From: Citrobacter arsenatis
GTDB taxonomy: Bacteria > Pseudomonadota > Gammaproteobacteria > Enterobacterales > Enterobacteriaceae
DNA length: 64,000 nt
Direction of reading: 5' to 3'
Assembly: GCF_004353845.1 (NCBI RefSeq)
Contig: NZ_CP037864.1
Coordinates: 4,898,001 to 4,962,000, forward strand
The notes below the pieces were generated by a model. That model was not told the origin of the DNA and made no database searches. It saw only the letters and a program-made list of their open reading frames with translations. Positions 8,326-17,299 of the stretch are shown one piece after another. The translations under genes were made by a program, and so were the position numbers. Every line of letters starts with the position of its first letter. Position 1 is the stretch's first letter.

Positions 8326-9356
8326 AAGGTTTCCTGCAAACCGTGACAGGCCCTGTGGCACACACGGATATGGGCCTGACGCTACCGCATGAGCATCTGT
8401 TTAACGATCTGTCATCCGTTGTTGATGAACCACATTATGACTTTTCACAGCAACTGGTAGGGAAAAAAGTCAGTGCTGACCTACAGTGGGGATTGAAACA
8501 TGACCCATACTGCTGCGCCGACAACATGGACAGAAAAGAGATTGATGATGTCATCTTTGAAATCAATAATTTTATGTCACTGGGAGGCAGGACTATTGTC
8601 GACGCGACGGGTTCTGAGTCTATCGGTCGGGACGCCTCATCGTTGCGGGAAGTAGCAACAAAAACCGGTCTGAATATCGTTGCTTCATCAGGACCTTATC
8701 TGGAGAAGTTTGAAAGCGCCAAGATCCACAAACCTGTCGATTTGTTAGCCTCACTTATTGATAAGGAGCTGAATCAGGGGATTGGCGAAACGGATATTCG
8801 CGCCGGTATGATCGGCGAAATTGGCGTATCTCCCGCGTTTACTCAAGCAGAGCGTAACAGTCTGCGGGCAGCGTCTCTGGCACAACGCAATAATCCCTAT
8901 ACTGCGATGAATATCCATATGCCAGGGTGGCTGCGGCTGGGTGATGAGGTACTGGATATTGTCCTTGAAGAGATGAACGTCTCTCCGGCAAAAGTTTCAC
9001 TGGCGCATTCGGATCCTTCAGGAAAGGATATTGCCTATCAACGTAAAATGCTCGACCGCGGCGTATGGCTTGAATTTGACATGATTGGTCTGGACATCAC
9101 TTTCCCGAAAGAAGGTATCGCCCCAGGCGTGCAGGAGACCGCTGATGCGGTGACACATCTGATTGAACTGGGTTACGCCGATCAGATCGTTTTAAGCCAT
9201 GATGTTTTTCTCAAACAGATGTGGGCAAAAAATGGGGGGAATGGTTGGGGATTTGTCCCGAATGTTTTCCTCGCCTATCTGGCTGCACGTGGAGTAGACA
9301 ACAATACTCTTCGTAAGCTCTGTGTTGATAATCCAGCGCGGTTACTCACGGCGTAA
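8322..9356 (+). CDS. Phosphotriesterase-family metal-dependent hydrolase
   Basis: This 344-aa amidohydrolase-superfamily protein is of the phosphotriesterase homology (PHP) type. The binuclear metal ligands can be placed as H23 and H25 (LPHEHLF), bridging E166 (MIGEIG), H199 (NIHMPG), H229 (LAHSD) and D294 (LSHDV). As in E. coli Php, the bridge is a glutamate instead of the carboxylated lysine of true phosphotriesterase. Such enzymes are often lactonases or esterases. It is some 50 residues longer than E. coli Php (292 aa), with an insertion after residue 40. It is the last gene of the cassette and translationally coupled to the transporter. A similar four-gene set is remembered from Salmonella. 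The substrate is unknown. Confidence 0.82.
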   Translation: MKGFLQTVTGPVAHTDMGLTLPHEHLFNDLSSVVDEPHYDFSQQLVGKKVSADLQWGLKHDPYCCADNMDRKEIDDVIFEINNFMSLGGRTIVDATGSESIGRDASSLREVATKTGLNIVASSGPYLEKFESAKIHKPVDLLASLIDKELNQGIGETDIRAGMIGEIGVSPAFTQAERNSLRAASLAQRNNPYTAMNIHMPGWLRLGDEVLDIVLEEMNVSPAKVSLAHSDPSGKDIAYQRKMLDRGVWLEFDMIGLDITFPKEGIAPGVQETADAVTHLIELGYADQIVLSHDVFLKQMWAKNGGNGWGFVPNVFLAYLAARGVDNNTLRKLCVDNPARLLTA

Positions 9357-9362
9357 CGAGCA

Positions 9363-9391
9363 AATAGCCCGGTGCCTGACACCGGGCTATT
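9363..9391. terminator. Bidirectional terminator between phosphotriesterase gene and ggt
   Basis: A perfect 12-bp stem (AATAGCCCGGTG and CACCGGGCTATT) with loop CCTGA sits in the 44-bp gap between two convergent genes. A/T-rich flanks on both sides suit termination in both directions. Confidence 0.85.
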
Positions 9392-9400
9392 AATCAATAA

Positions 9401-11146
9401 TTAGTATCCCGCCGTTAAATCATCCACGGAACGCGGATCAGACGCGCCATACAGTGCGCCATCCGGCCCAACCATAATACTCTGCGTGCTGCCCATCGCC
9501 TCTTTCAGCGCGACTTTCTGTCCTTTTTGCTCCAGCAGTTTGATGGTATCCGGGCTGAAGCCCTTCTCGATGCGCAGTTCATCCGGTAACCACTGATGAT
9601 GGAAGCGCGGCGCGTTGGTCGCTTCGGCGACGTTCATCCCGAAATCAATGCTGTTAACTACCATTTGCAGCACGGTTGTGATAATTCGGCTTCCACCTGG
9701 GCTGCCGGTAACCAGCCAGGTTTTCCCGTCTTTTACCACGATAGTCGGCGACATTGATGAGAGCGGACGCTTCTTCGGCCCAACCGCGTTGGCATCACCG
9801 CCCACCAGTCCATAAACGTTCGGCACGCCCGGCTTGGCGGAGAAATCATCCATTTCATTATTGAGCAGAATACCGGTGTTACCCGCCACGATGCCGGTCC
9901 CGAAGGTGGTATTCAGGGTATAGGTCACCGCCACGGCATTGCCGTCTTTATCCACCACCGAGAAGTGAGTGGTCTGGTTGCTTTCATACGGGGCGAGCTT
10001 GCCTGGTTTGATCTGGCTGGAAGGCTTAGCCTTGTTGATATCAATTTGATCCGCAAGCGTTTTAGCATAGGCTTTGTTGGTCAGCGCCTGCCACGGTACT
10101 TTCACAAAATCCGGATCCCCCAGATACTCCGAACGGTCGGCATAAGCATATTTTTCCGCTTCAGCCATGACCTGCATGGCATCGGCGCTGCCAAAGCCGT
10201 ACTTCTTCATATCGAAGTTTTCGAGAATATTGAGGATCTGCACGATGTGAATACCGCCAGAGGACGGCGGCGGCATGGAGAAGACCTGATACCCGCGATA
10301 ATCACCGCTAATCGGCGTACGCTCCACGGCCTTATAGCTGGCTAAATCCTCTTTGGTCATCAGCCCGCCGTTCTTCTGCATTTCCCCAGCTATCTGATCG
10401 GCAATCGCCCCTTTATAAAATGCATCCGGGCCATTTTCGGCAATCATCTCGAGGCTTTTCGCCAGGTTCTTTTGCACCAGCTTATCGCCTTTTTTCAGCG
10501 GCTCGCCGTCTTTCCAGAAAATGGCTTTGCTGTTCTCGTGGTTGGGGATCACTTCGCTGCCATAGGTTTTCAGATCGTCAGCCAGCGCATCGTTAACCAC
10601 AAAGCCTTCTTCCGCCAGCTTCATTGCCGGGCGCACCACTTTGTTCAGCGGCATCGTGCCGTATTTCTCCAACGCCAGCGAGAAACCTGCCACGGTACCG
10701 GGCGTACCGGATGCCAGATGCGACGTCAGCGACTTTTTCGCATCGGCGTTGCCCTGCTCATCGAGGAACATGTCACGGGTCGCGGCAGCAGGCGCCATTT
10801 CACGAAAATCAATCGCCGTAGTATTACCGTCTTTGGTACGCAGCAGCATAAATCCCCCGCCGCCCAGATTGCCCGCCTGGGGATGCGTTACCGCCAGCGC
10901 GTAGCCAACGGCCACGGCGGCATCGACGGCATTCCCACCCTGTTTAAGAATATCTACCCCAACCTGGGTGGCCAGTGCATCCACAGACGCCACCATCCCC
11001 TGCTGGGCACGCACAGGATGAAACACATCTTCCTCGACACCGTAAGATACCGGCGGTGGCGCAGCCGGCGCGGCAGCCACGCTAAAACAACTTCCTGAGA
11101 GCAGAGCAGCAATGGCTACCCGGCGTAAAAACGTCGGTTTTATCAT
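9401..11146 (-). CDS. ggt: Gamma-glutamyltranspeptidase (periplasmic)
   Basis: This periplasmic enzyme hydrolyses or transfers the gamma-glutamyl group of glutathione. It has a signal peptide at residues 1-25 (MIKPTFLRRVAIAALLSGS...). The precursor self-cleaves before the catalytic threonine in ESNQTTHFS (about T392, equivalent to T391 of E. coli), giving large and small subunits. The substrate-binding GSPGGSRI segment is present. The length is 581 aa, one more than E. coli, with the start at MIKPTFLRR (ATG at 11146) rather than the 22-codon longer frame. Its 3' end borders the phosphotriesterase cassette, and a decayed copy of that end lies at 5033. Confidence 0.97.
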   Translation of the reverse strand: MIKPTFLRRVAIAALLSGSCFSVAAAPAAPPPVSYGVEEDVFHPVRAQQGMVASVDALATQVGVDILKQGGNAVDAAVAVGYALAVTHPQAGNLGGGGFMLLRTKDGNTTAIDFREMAPAAATRDMFLDEQGNADAKKSLTSHLASGTPGTVAGFSLALEKYGTMPLNKVVRPAMKLAEEGFVVNDALADDLKTYGSEVIPNHENSKAIFWKDGEPLKKGDKLVQKNLAKSLEMIAENGPDAFYKGAIADQIAGEMQKNGGLMTKEDLASYKAVERTPISGDYRGYQVFSMPPPSSGGIHIVQILNILENFDMKKYGFGSADAMQVMAEAEKYAYADRSEYLGDPDFVKVPWQALTNKAYAKTLADQIDINKAKPSSQIKPGKLAPYESNQTTHFSVVDKDGNAVAVTYTLNTTFGTGIVAGNTGILLNNEMDDFSAKPGVPNVYGLVGGDANAVGPKKRPLSSMSPTIVVKDGKTWLVTGSPGGSRIITTVLQMVVNSIDFGMNVAEATNAPRFHHQWLPDELRIEKGFSPDTIKLLEQKGQKVALKEAMGSTQSIMVGPDGALYGASDPRSVDDLTAGY

Positions 11147-11264
11147 CGTTATTCTCCAGATGTATGGGGGTCGGCCCCCACTAAGCCTGGTGCATAACTC
11201 TGAAATAATCATCGTAACGGCGAGAAAGGAGTAAACTTAAACGATCCCCGAGAGGAGAAAAGCG

Positions 11265-11705
11265 ATGAAACGACTCTTACTTTTAGCCATGCTATTGCCG
11301 TTTGCAGGCTTTGCACAGCCCATCAACACCATGAATAACCCGAATCAACCGGGTTACCAAATCCCGAGCCAGCAGCGTATGCAAACACAAATGCAAACGC
11401 AGCAAATTCAGCAAAAAGGGATGCTCAACCAGCAGTTGCAAACGCAAACCCGCATGCAGCAACAGCATATGGAAAACCAAATCAACACGAATTCCCAGCG
11501 AGTCCTTCAGTCTCAGCCTGGCGAGTTGAATTCGGGTCAGCAGCAAATGCTGCCGAACAGCAACGGTGGCATGTTGAACGGAACCCGTAATCCGGACAGC
11601 TCGTTGAATAAGCAACATATGCTGTCGGAGAAAAAGAACGGCGACATGCTGAAGCCCTCCAGCACGCCGCAACCTAACGTTCCGTTAAAAACGATCGGGC
11701 CTTAA
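11265..11705 (+). CDS. yhhA: DUF2756 family exported protein YhhA
   Basis: This 146-aa protein has a signal peptide (MKRLLLLAMLLPFAGFA) and a mature part of low complexity, very rich in Gln, Met and Asn (for instance QTQMQTQQIQQKG). The function is unknown; the length and composition match E. coli YhhA. It has an AGAGGAG ribosome site. It diverges from ggt and converges on ugpQ, overlapping the ugpQ stop codon by 4 nt. Confidence 0.92.
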   Translation: MKRLLLLAMLLPFAGFAQPINTMNNPNQPGYQIPSQQRMQTQMQTQQIQQKGMLNQQLQTQTRMQQQHMENQINTNSQRVLQSQPGELNSGQQQMLPNSNGGMLNGTRNPDSSLNKQHMLSEKKNGDMLKPSSTPQPNVPLKTIGP

Positions 11706-12445
11706 TAGGGCTGAAAATCCGGCCCTATTGTATCAATGGCATCGGTACAGATGCAGTCCACTCCCCAGCGCAGCAGCTCTGCCGCGCGCTGGGGTCGGTT
11801 GACGGTATAAACCAGAATACGTAGCCCCGCGTCGCGCAGCGCATCCACGCGCGCTTCATCCAGCAGCTTATGATTAAGATGAATCGAGACGCAGCCAAGC
11901 CGCGCTGTCAGCTCACGCCAGTCCTCGCGCCATTCATCCAGCAGCAAGCCTCTCGGCAGTTCAGGCACCGCCTGCTGTGCCGCTTCAAGCGCATCAATTT
12001 CAAAGGATGACAACAGCGGTGCTGTCATTCCCATCCACAGTTCGTGCGCGGCCAGCGCTACGACTTTACCGGTCAATGTTCCGGTGCCGGTCGTGGGTTT
12101 AATTTCAATATTCGCCATCATACCGTGCTGACGGCAGCGCTCGGCTACTTGCGAGAGCAGCGGCAACGGTTCGCCTTTAAACTCACCGCTAAACCAGCCA
12201 CCGGCGTCCACGCGCAATAAATCCTGCCAGTTCAGCTCGCCCGCCACGCCCCAACCGTTGCTGGTTCGCTCCAGGTTGTCGTCATGCAGCAAGAAGATCT
12301 CACCGTCTTTCGACAATTTAGCGTCAAACTCGATCATGGTATGCCCGTATCGCGCCCCCACGTCGATCGCCGCCAGGGTGTTTTCCGGTGCCAGCTTACC
12401 GCCGCCACGATGGGCGACAATATGGGGGTAAGGCCAGTTACTCAT
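11702..12445 (-). CDS. ugpQ: Cytoplasmic glycerophosphodiester phosphodiesterase UgpQ
   Basis: UgpQ hydrolyses glycerophosphodiesters to sn-glycerol-3-phosphate and an alcohol. It has the GDPD motifs: HRGGGKLAPENT near the N-terminus, EFDAKLSKDG with HDDNLERT, and IEIKPTTG. At 247 aa it matches E. coli. It is the last gene of the ugpBAECQ unit, and its start overlaps the ugpC stop by 4 nt. It would act on diesters imported by UgpBAEC. Pho-regulated through the ugpB promoter. Confidence 0.96.
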   Translation of the reverse strand: MSNWPYPHIVAHRGGGKLAPENTLAAIDVGARYGHTMIEFDAKLSKDGEIFLLHDDNLERTSNGWGVAGELNWQDLLRVDAGGWFSGEFKGEPLPLLSQVAERCRQHGMMANIEIKPTTGTGTLTGKVVALAAHELWMGMTAPLLSSFEIDALEAAQQAVPELPRGLLLDEWREDWRELTARLGCVSIHLNHKLLDEARVDALRDAGLRILVYTVNRPQRAAELLRWGVDCICTDAIDTIGPDFQPY

Positions 12446-13512
12446 ACGCGTTGTCCTGTTTCGCCATCAAAAAGATGCAGATGATTTTCTGGCAGATGCA
12501 GCCACAGTGTGCTGCCTGCCGTCGGGCGATGCTGATGCGCCAGTCGCACCACCAGCTTTTGCTCACCCCAGCGTCCGTGCGCCAGGTTATCCGCGCCCAG
12601 CATTTCCAGCGTGTCGACGACCAACGGCACGCCGCCTTCGGCCTGCGAGCTTAACGCAATATGCTCCGGGCGGATACCCAGCGTCATATTACGCCCACCA
12701 GACACCCTGGCGCTTCTGCCGATCGGCAACGTCATGCCGCCCTCCAGCTCAAAATGGGTGCCCGCAGCGCTGATGTGTCCGTCCAGCAGGTTCATCGCCG
12801 GGCTGCCGATAAAACTGGCCACAAAGCGGCTGGCAGGCTTTTCATACACCTCAACCGGCGTCCCTATCTGCTCGGCAATGCCTTTGTTCATCACCATCAC
12901 CCGCTGGGCGAGCGTCATCGCCTCAACCTGATCGTGCGTCACGTACAGCGAGGTGGTTTTCAGGCGGCGATGCAGATGTTGTAACTCGAGGCGCATCTGT
13001 ACGCGCAGCTTGGCATCGAGATTGGAAAGCGGTTCATCGAACAGGAATACCGCCGGGTCGCGGACAATCGCCCGCCCCATCGCCACGCGCTGGCGCTGGC
13101 CGCCGGAAAGTTCGCGCGGACGACGCTTGAGCAGTTCACCCAACTCGAGAATACGCGCCGCCTCTTTCACCCGTTCGGCAATATGCTCCTTGCCCATCCC
13201 ACGGATTTTCAGCCCCCAGGCCATGTTTTCTTCCACGCTCATATGCGGATAGAGCGCGTAGTTTTGAAAGACCATTGCAATACCGCGATCCTTCGGCTCC
13301 ATCTCGGTGACGCGCTTATTATCAATCCAGATATCGCCGCCGCTCACACGTTCAAGCCCGGCCACCATCCGCAGCAGCGTAGACTTTCCGCAGCCGGATG
13401 GCCCAACCATCACGATAAATTCCCCGTCCGCGACGTCCAGCGTCAGCGGTTTAATCACCTGGGTTTTGCCGTCCCAGCTTTTGGTTACTGCTTGTAGTTT
13501 TAAACCAGCCAT
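12442..13512 (-). CDS. ugpC: Glycerol-3-phosphate ABC transporter ATPase UgpC
   Basis: This is the ATP-binding subunit of the sn-glycerol-3-phosphate / glycerophosphodiester importer. It has Walker A (GPSGCGKST), the ABC signature (LSGGQRQRVAMGRA) and Walker B (VFLFDEPLSNLD), followed by the MalK-type C-terminal regulatory domain. With the start at MAGLKLQAV it is 356 aa, as in E. coli; the longer frame is not supported. It lies 1 bp after ugpE. Confidence 0.97.
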   Translation of the reverse strand: MAGLKLQAVTKSWDGKTQVIKPLTLDVADGEFIVMVGPSGCGKSTLLRMVAGLERVSGGDIWIDNKRVTEMEPKDRGIAMVFQNYALYPHMSVEENMAWGLKIRGMGKEHIAERVKEAARILELGELLKRRPRELSGGQRQRVAMGRAIVRDPAVFLFDEPLSNLDAKLRVQMRLELQHLHRRLKTTSLYVTHDQVEAMTLAQRVMVMNKGIAEQIGTPVEVYEKPASRFVASFIGSPAMNLLDGHISAAGTHFELEGGMTLPIGRSARVSGGRNMTLGIRPEHIALSSQAEGGVPLVVDTLEMLGADNLAHGRWGEQKLVVRLAHQHRPTAGSTLWLHLPENHLHLFDGETGQRV

Positions 13513-13513
13513 T

Positions 13514-14359
13514 TTATTTCTCACTATCGACCAGGCCGCGCACAAACGCGCGCTGCATGGCTAACACGATGATTACCGGAGGGATGAGCGTCAGCAGCAT
13601 AGCTGCCATTACCTGGTTCCACTGCGTGGTGCCTTCGCCGGTGGCAATCATGCCTTTGATACCCGCCACCGCAGTGCCTAAATTGACGTCGGTAATAATT
13701 AACAACGGCCACAAATACTGGTTCCAGCCGTAGATAAAGGTAATAACGAACAGCGCCGCCAGATTGGTTTTTGACAGCGGTAGTACGATATCGCGGAAAA
13801 AACGCATCGGTGACGCGCCGTCAATACGCGCCGCCTCAACCAGTTCATCCGGCAGGGTCATAAAGAACTGCCGGAACAGGAAGGTCGCAGTCGCCGATGC
13901 CATCAACGGCAGCGTCAGACCCGCATAGCTGTCGAGCATTTTCAGGTTGGCGATAACCTCCACCGTCGGGAAAATACGCACCTCAACCGGCAGCATCAGG
14001 GTAATAAAAATCATCCAGAAGAACAGGTTGCGCAGCGGAAAGCGAAACCAGACGATGGCGAATGCGGAGAGCATAGAAACGGTGATTTTCCCTAGCGTAA
14101 TGCTGAACGCCATGATGAAGCTGTTGAGCATCATCAGCCAGAACGGCGCGCTGTTAACGCCTACGCCGTTGACCCAGATGTATTTCATGTTTTCCAACAG
14201 TTGCGTGCCGGGAACCAGCGTCATCGGCGTTTCAAACACCGCGTTGTTGTCCAGTGTCGCCGCGACAAACGCGACGTACAGCGGAAACAGGATCACCATG
14301 ATCCCCATAATCAACATGGCATGGCTGAATATTGTCAGCCCACGACGGTTTTCAATCAT
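13514..14359 (-). CDS. ugpE: Glycerol-3-phosphate ABC transporter permease UgpE
   Basis: This is an inner-membrane permease of the MalG type, 281 aa with six predicted membrane spans. The EAA loop, EAARIDGASPMRFFRDIVLP, is intact for contact with UgpC. The start overlaps the end of ugpA by 4 nt. The length equals the E. coli protein. Confidence 0.97.
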   Translation of the reverse strand: MIENRRGLTIFSHAMLIMGIMVILFPLYVAFVAATLDNNAVFETPMTLVPGTQLLENMKYIWVNGVGVNSAPFWLMMLNSFIMAFSITLGKITVSMLSAFAIVWFRFPLRNLFFWMIFITLMLPVEVRIFPTVEVIANLKMLDSYAGLTLPLMASATATFLFRQFFMTLPDELVEAARIDGASPMRFFRDIVLPLSKTNLAALFVITFIYGWNQYLWPLLIITDVNLGTAVAGIKGMIATGEGTTQWNQVMAAMLLTLIPPVIIVLAMQRAFVRGLVDSEK

Positions 14360-15243
14360 TGGTAACGCACCTTACTTTCCACATAGCGGAACTGCACCAC
14401 CGTCAAAATAATGACCAGGAACATCAGCACCACCGATTGTGCGGCCGAAGCGGAGAGATCCAGCCCAACAAAGCCTTCGCGATAGATCTTATAAATCAAC
14501 GTCGTGGTCGCCTGTACCGGGCCTCCCGCCGTGGCGGCATCGATCACCGGGAAGGTATCAAAGAAGGCATACACCAGATTCACCACCAGCAGAAAGAAAC
14601 TGACCGGTGCGATTAGCGGTAGCGCTAATTTAAAGAAGCGGCGAATGGGGCCCGCACCATCAATTGCGGCGGCTTCGATTAGCGACCGCGGAATAGACTG
14701 CAGCGCGGCAAAGAAGAACAGGAAGTTGTAACTAATCTGCTTCCAGACCGACGCAAACACCACCAGGAACATCGCCTGGCCGCTGTTTTGCGCATGGTTC
14801 CAGTCATAGCCAAACTCACCGAGAAAATGGGTAATCAGCCCACGTCCTGGGTTAAACAGGAAGATCCACAATACGGCAGCAACGGCGGGCGCAACGGCGT
14901 AAGGCAACAGCATCAGCGTCTGGTAAAAACGACTGCCGCGCACCACGTAATTCACCAGCGCCGCAAAAAACAACGACACCAGCAGACCGCTTACCGTCAC
15001 TAACGTACTGAACTTAATGGTGGTCCAGAACGAATCAAGGTAGTACGGGTCATGGAACAGCGCGACAAAGTTTTCCAGTCCGACAAACTGGCTGGAAAGA
15101 CCAAACGGATCAACGGATTGTAGCGAGTACCACAACGCTTCACCGGCGGGCCAGATAAAGAAAATAATGGTGATAACCAACTGCGGGGCCACCAGCAAAT
15201 AGGGAAGCCAGCGCGAGCGGAACACCGGACGAGATGAAGACAT
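14356..15243 (-). CDS. ugpA: Glycerol-3-phosphate ABC transporter permease UgpA
   Basis: This is an inner-membrane permease of the MalF type. The start is set at MSSSRPVFRSRW (ATG at 15243), giving 295 aa as in E. coli; the 13 upstream codons lie in a REP-containing gap. Six membrane segments are visible, with the EAA loop at EAAAIDGAGPIRRFFKLALP. It is separated from ugpB by a REP element, which in such positions commonly protects the upstream mRNA and lowers downstream expression. Confidence 0.96.
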   Translation of the reverse strand: MSSSRPVFRSRWLPYLLVAPQLVITIIFFIWPAGEALWYSLQSVDPFGLSSQFVGLENFVALFHDPYYLDSFWTTIKFSTLVTVSGLLVSLFFAALVNYVVRGSRFYQTLMLLPYAVAPAVAAVLWIFLFNPGRGLITHFLGEFGYDWNHAQNSGQAMFLVVFASVWKQISYNFLFFFAALQSIPRSLIEAAAIDGAGPIRRFFKLALPLIAPVSFFLLVVNLVYAFFDTFPVIDAATAGGPVQATTTLIYKIYREGFVGLDLSASAAQSVVLMFLVIILTVVQFRYVESKVRYQ

Positions 15244-15264
15244 GTAGGCTCTTTTCCTGGAAGG

Positions 15265-15345
15265 TGCCGGATGACGGTGCAAGCACCTTATCCGGCCTAC
15301 AAACTACGGACTTGTAGGCCTGATAAGCGCAGCCGCCACCGGGCA
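15265..15345. repeat. REP pair between ugpB and ugpA
   Basis: Two inverted REP units: TGCCGGATGACGGTGC..TTATCCGGCCTAC and TTGTAGGCCTGATAAGCGC..GCCACCGGGCA. They lie inside the ugp operon. Confidence 0.85.
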
Positions 15346-15352
15346 TTTCACA

Positions 15353-16669
15353 TTACGATTTGGTCGATTGCTCAAAGCGGCGCAGTAGCTGATTGCCACG
15401 CTCAACGGCGGCATCCAACGCCTGCTGCGGGGTTTTCTTCCCGGTCCAAACGCTTTCCAGCTCTTCATCCACGATGGTGCGGATCTGTGGCATGTTGCCC
15501 AGACGCAGCCCTTTGGTAAACGGCAACGGCGGCTTGTTCAGCATCTGGCGGGTGGCGATATCAGCCCCAGGGTTCTTCTCATAGAAGCCCTGCTCGCGGG
15601 TCAGATCGTAGGCCGCGGTGGTGATGGGCAGATAGCCGGTCTTCTGGTGCCATTCGGCAGCAATTTCAGGCTTCGCCAGGAAGTTGAGGAACTGCGCCAC
15701 GCCTTCGTAGGTGGCTTTGTCTTTACCCTGCATTACCCACAGGCTGGCCCCGCCGATAATCGCATTCTGCGGCGCACCCTTCACATCGGCATCGTACGGC
15801 ATCATCCCGACGCCATAGTTGAATTTGGCGTAGTGGCGGATGTCGGCCAGAGAACCTGAAGAAGCGGTGGTAATGGCACAATCCCCGTTGTAGAACTTCT
15901 CGGTGGACTCATCTTTACGCCCAAAGTAGCTGAAATCCCCTTTTTTGTTCAGCTCTTCCAGCAGGGCGATATGTTTCACCTGCTCCGGTTTATTAAATTC
16001 CAGCACCGCGTCAGTACCGTCAAAACCGTTGTTTTTGGTTGCTACCGGCAGACCGTTCCAGGCGCTGAAGTTTTCAATCTGAATCCAGCCCTGCCAGCCG
16101 CTGGCGTAACCGCACTTCATACCTGCGGCTTTCAGCTTCGCAGTGTATTCCGCCAGATCCTGCCAGGTTTTCGGCGGCTGCTCTGGGTCTAAACCGGCTT
16201 TTTTGAAGGCATCTTTGTTGTAGTACAGCACCGGAGTGGAGCTGTTAAACGGCTGGGAGAGCAAGTGTCCGCTTTTAGAGTCGGTGTAATAACCGGAAAC
16301 CGTCGGTACGAACTGGGACTCATCGAAGTTAATGCCAGCCTCTTTGAATACTTCATAGACCGGTTTAATGGCTTTCGAGGCCATCATCGTTGCCGTACCC
16401 ACTTCATAAACCTGCAGTAACGCAGGCGCGTTTCCGGTACGGAAGGCGGCAATACCTGCGCTCAGGCTCTGCTCGTAGTTGCCTTTGTACTGCGGAACAA
16501 TTTTGTAGTCGGGATTGGCTGCATTAAAACGTTGCGCCAGTGAATCAACTTCTTTACCCAGTTCGCCTTCCATTGAGTGCCAGAACGGGATAGTGGTAAC
16601 TGCCAGTGCCTGACCTGCAAATGCCAGGCTAAGTGCCAGTCCTAAAGCTGTATGTCGTAACGATATCAT
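15353..16669 (-). CDS. ugpB: Periplasmic glycerol-3-phosphate binding protein UgpB
   Basis: This solute-binding protein (extracellular binding protein family 1) has a signal peptide ending near QALA (residue 23). It binds G3P and glycerophosphocholine-type diesters and hands them to UgpAE. The length is 438 aa, as in E. coli. It is the first gene of the ugp operon, with Pho boxes upstream at 16732-16751 and probably 16811-16828. Confidence 0.97.
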   Translation of the reverse strand: MISLRHTALGLALSLAFAGQALAVTTIPFWHSMEGELGKEVDSLAQRFNAANPDYKIVPQYKGNYEQSLSAGIAAFRTGNAPALLQVYEVGTATMMASKAIKPVYEVFKEAGINFDESQFVPTVSGYYTDSKSGHLLSQPFNSSTPVLYYNKDAFKKAGLDPEQPPKTWQDLAEYTAKLKAAGMKCGYASGWQGWIQIENFSAWNGLPVATKNNGFDGTDAVLEFNKPEQVKHIALLEELNKKGDFSYFGRKDESTEKFYNGDCAITTASSGSLADIRHYAKFNYGVGMMPYDADVKGAPQNAIIGGASLWVMQGKDKATYEGVAQFLNFLAKPEIAAEWHQKTGYLPITTAAYDLTREQGFYEKNPGADIATRQMLNKPPLPFTKGLRLGNMPQIRTIVDEELESVWTGKKTPQQALDAAVERGNQLLRRFEQSTKS

Positions 16670-16731
16670 CGGTTATCTCTCTTGTTGTGCCGGATGCGCG
16701 ATATCACGCGTTTTATGCTCGCGGGGGTAAC

Positions 16732-16828
16732 ATGACATGCTCGAATGACAGAAAAATAACTTTTTTATTACAAAAAAAAGATAGTAAGGCGACAAACAGA
16801 TGGCAAGGCGGTGAAAGCGTAGTGACAG
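16732..16828 (-). promoter_or_regulatory. Pho boxes upstream of ugpB
   Basis: On the minus strand CTGTCATTCGA-GCATGTCAT (16732-16751) is an 11-bp-spaced direct repeat of the PhoB half-site. A second candidate, CTGTCAC-TACG-CTTTCAC, is at 16811-16828. PhoB control of ugp is established in E. coli; the assignments here are by motif. The rest of the 248-bp gap (16670-16917) shows a REP fragment near 16690 and A/T-rich DNA. Confidence 0.75.
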
Positions 16829-16917
16829 GAAAATGCGGGGTGGTGCACAACAAAGCCGGGTAGCGCTATGTCTTACCCGACCAGGATGATGTTATCTGTT
16901 ACTGCCAGCAAGGAACA

Positions 16918-17199
16918 TTAATCTTTACGCCAGCGTCGTTCATATTCATTCTGTAAACGCTGCTGCTCTCGTCGCTCACGTTCACGCTGAATATCCGATT
17001 TATCATCTTCCCAGCCCGGGCATACTGAGCTGGTAAACACTTCGCAGGGCGAGTCGGATTGCGCTAACGGGTTGTCCGGTTTCTCTTCCCAGATTGAGGG
17101 GTCACGCGGGTCAAAAGTTTGCGGTATTGAGGCCAGACTATTTAATGAAAGCGTCAATAACAGACTTCCAATCATCATGCAGGTACCTGAACGTATCAT
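16918..17199 (-). CDS. Small hypothetical exported protein
   Basis: This 93-aa protein lies between ugpB and livF, where E. coli K-12 has no gene. The start at MIRSGTCMMIG (ATG at 17199) follows GGAGAAAGG directly. Residues 1-23 look like a signal peptide (IGSLLLTLSLNSLAS). The mature part is charged, has two cysteines (CEVFTSSVC), and ends in a Q/R/E-rich helix (RERERREQQRLQNEYERRW). The open frame continues upstream into the liv terminator, which is not translated. Function unknown. Confidence 0.75.
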   Translation of the reverse strand: MIRSGTCMMIGSLLLTLSLNSLASIPQTFDPRDPSIWEEKPDNPLAQSDSPCEVFTSSVCPGWEDDKSDIQRERERREQQRLQNEYERRWRKD

Positions 17200-17261
17200 C
17201 CTTTCTCCATGTTCATTTTTATTATTGATAACCATTCTCAATAATAACATAGAGCAATAAA

Positions 17262-17282
17262 AAGGGGCCACATCGGCCCCTT
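17262..17282 (-). terminator. Terminator of the livKHMGF operon
   Basis: On the minus strand the stem AAGGGGCC/GGCCCCTT with a GATGT loop is followed by TTTATTG. It lies 17 bases after the livF stop and is a good rho-independent terminator. Confidence 0.9.
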
Positions 17283-17299
17283 GTCCATTTCGAGAAATA

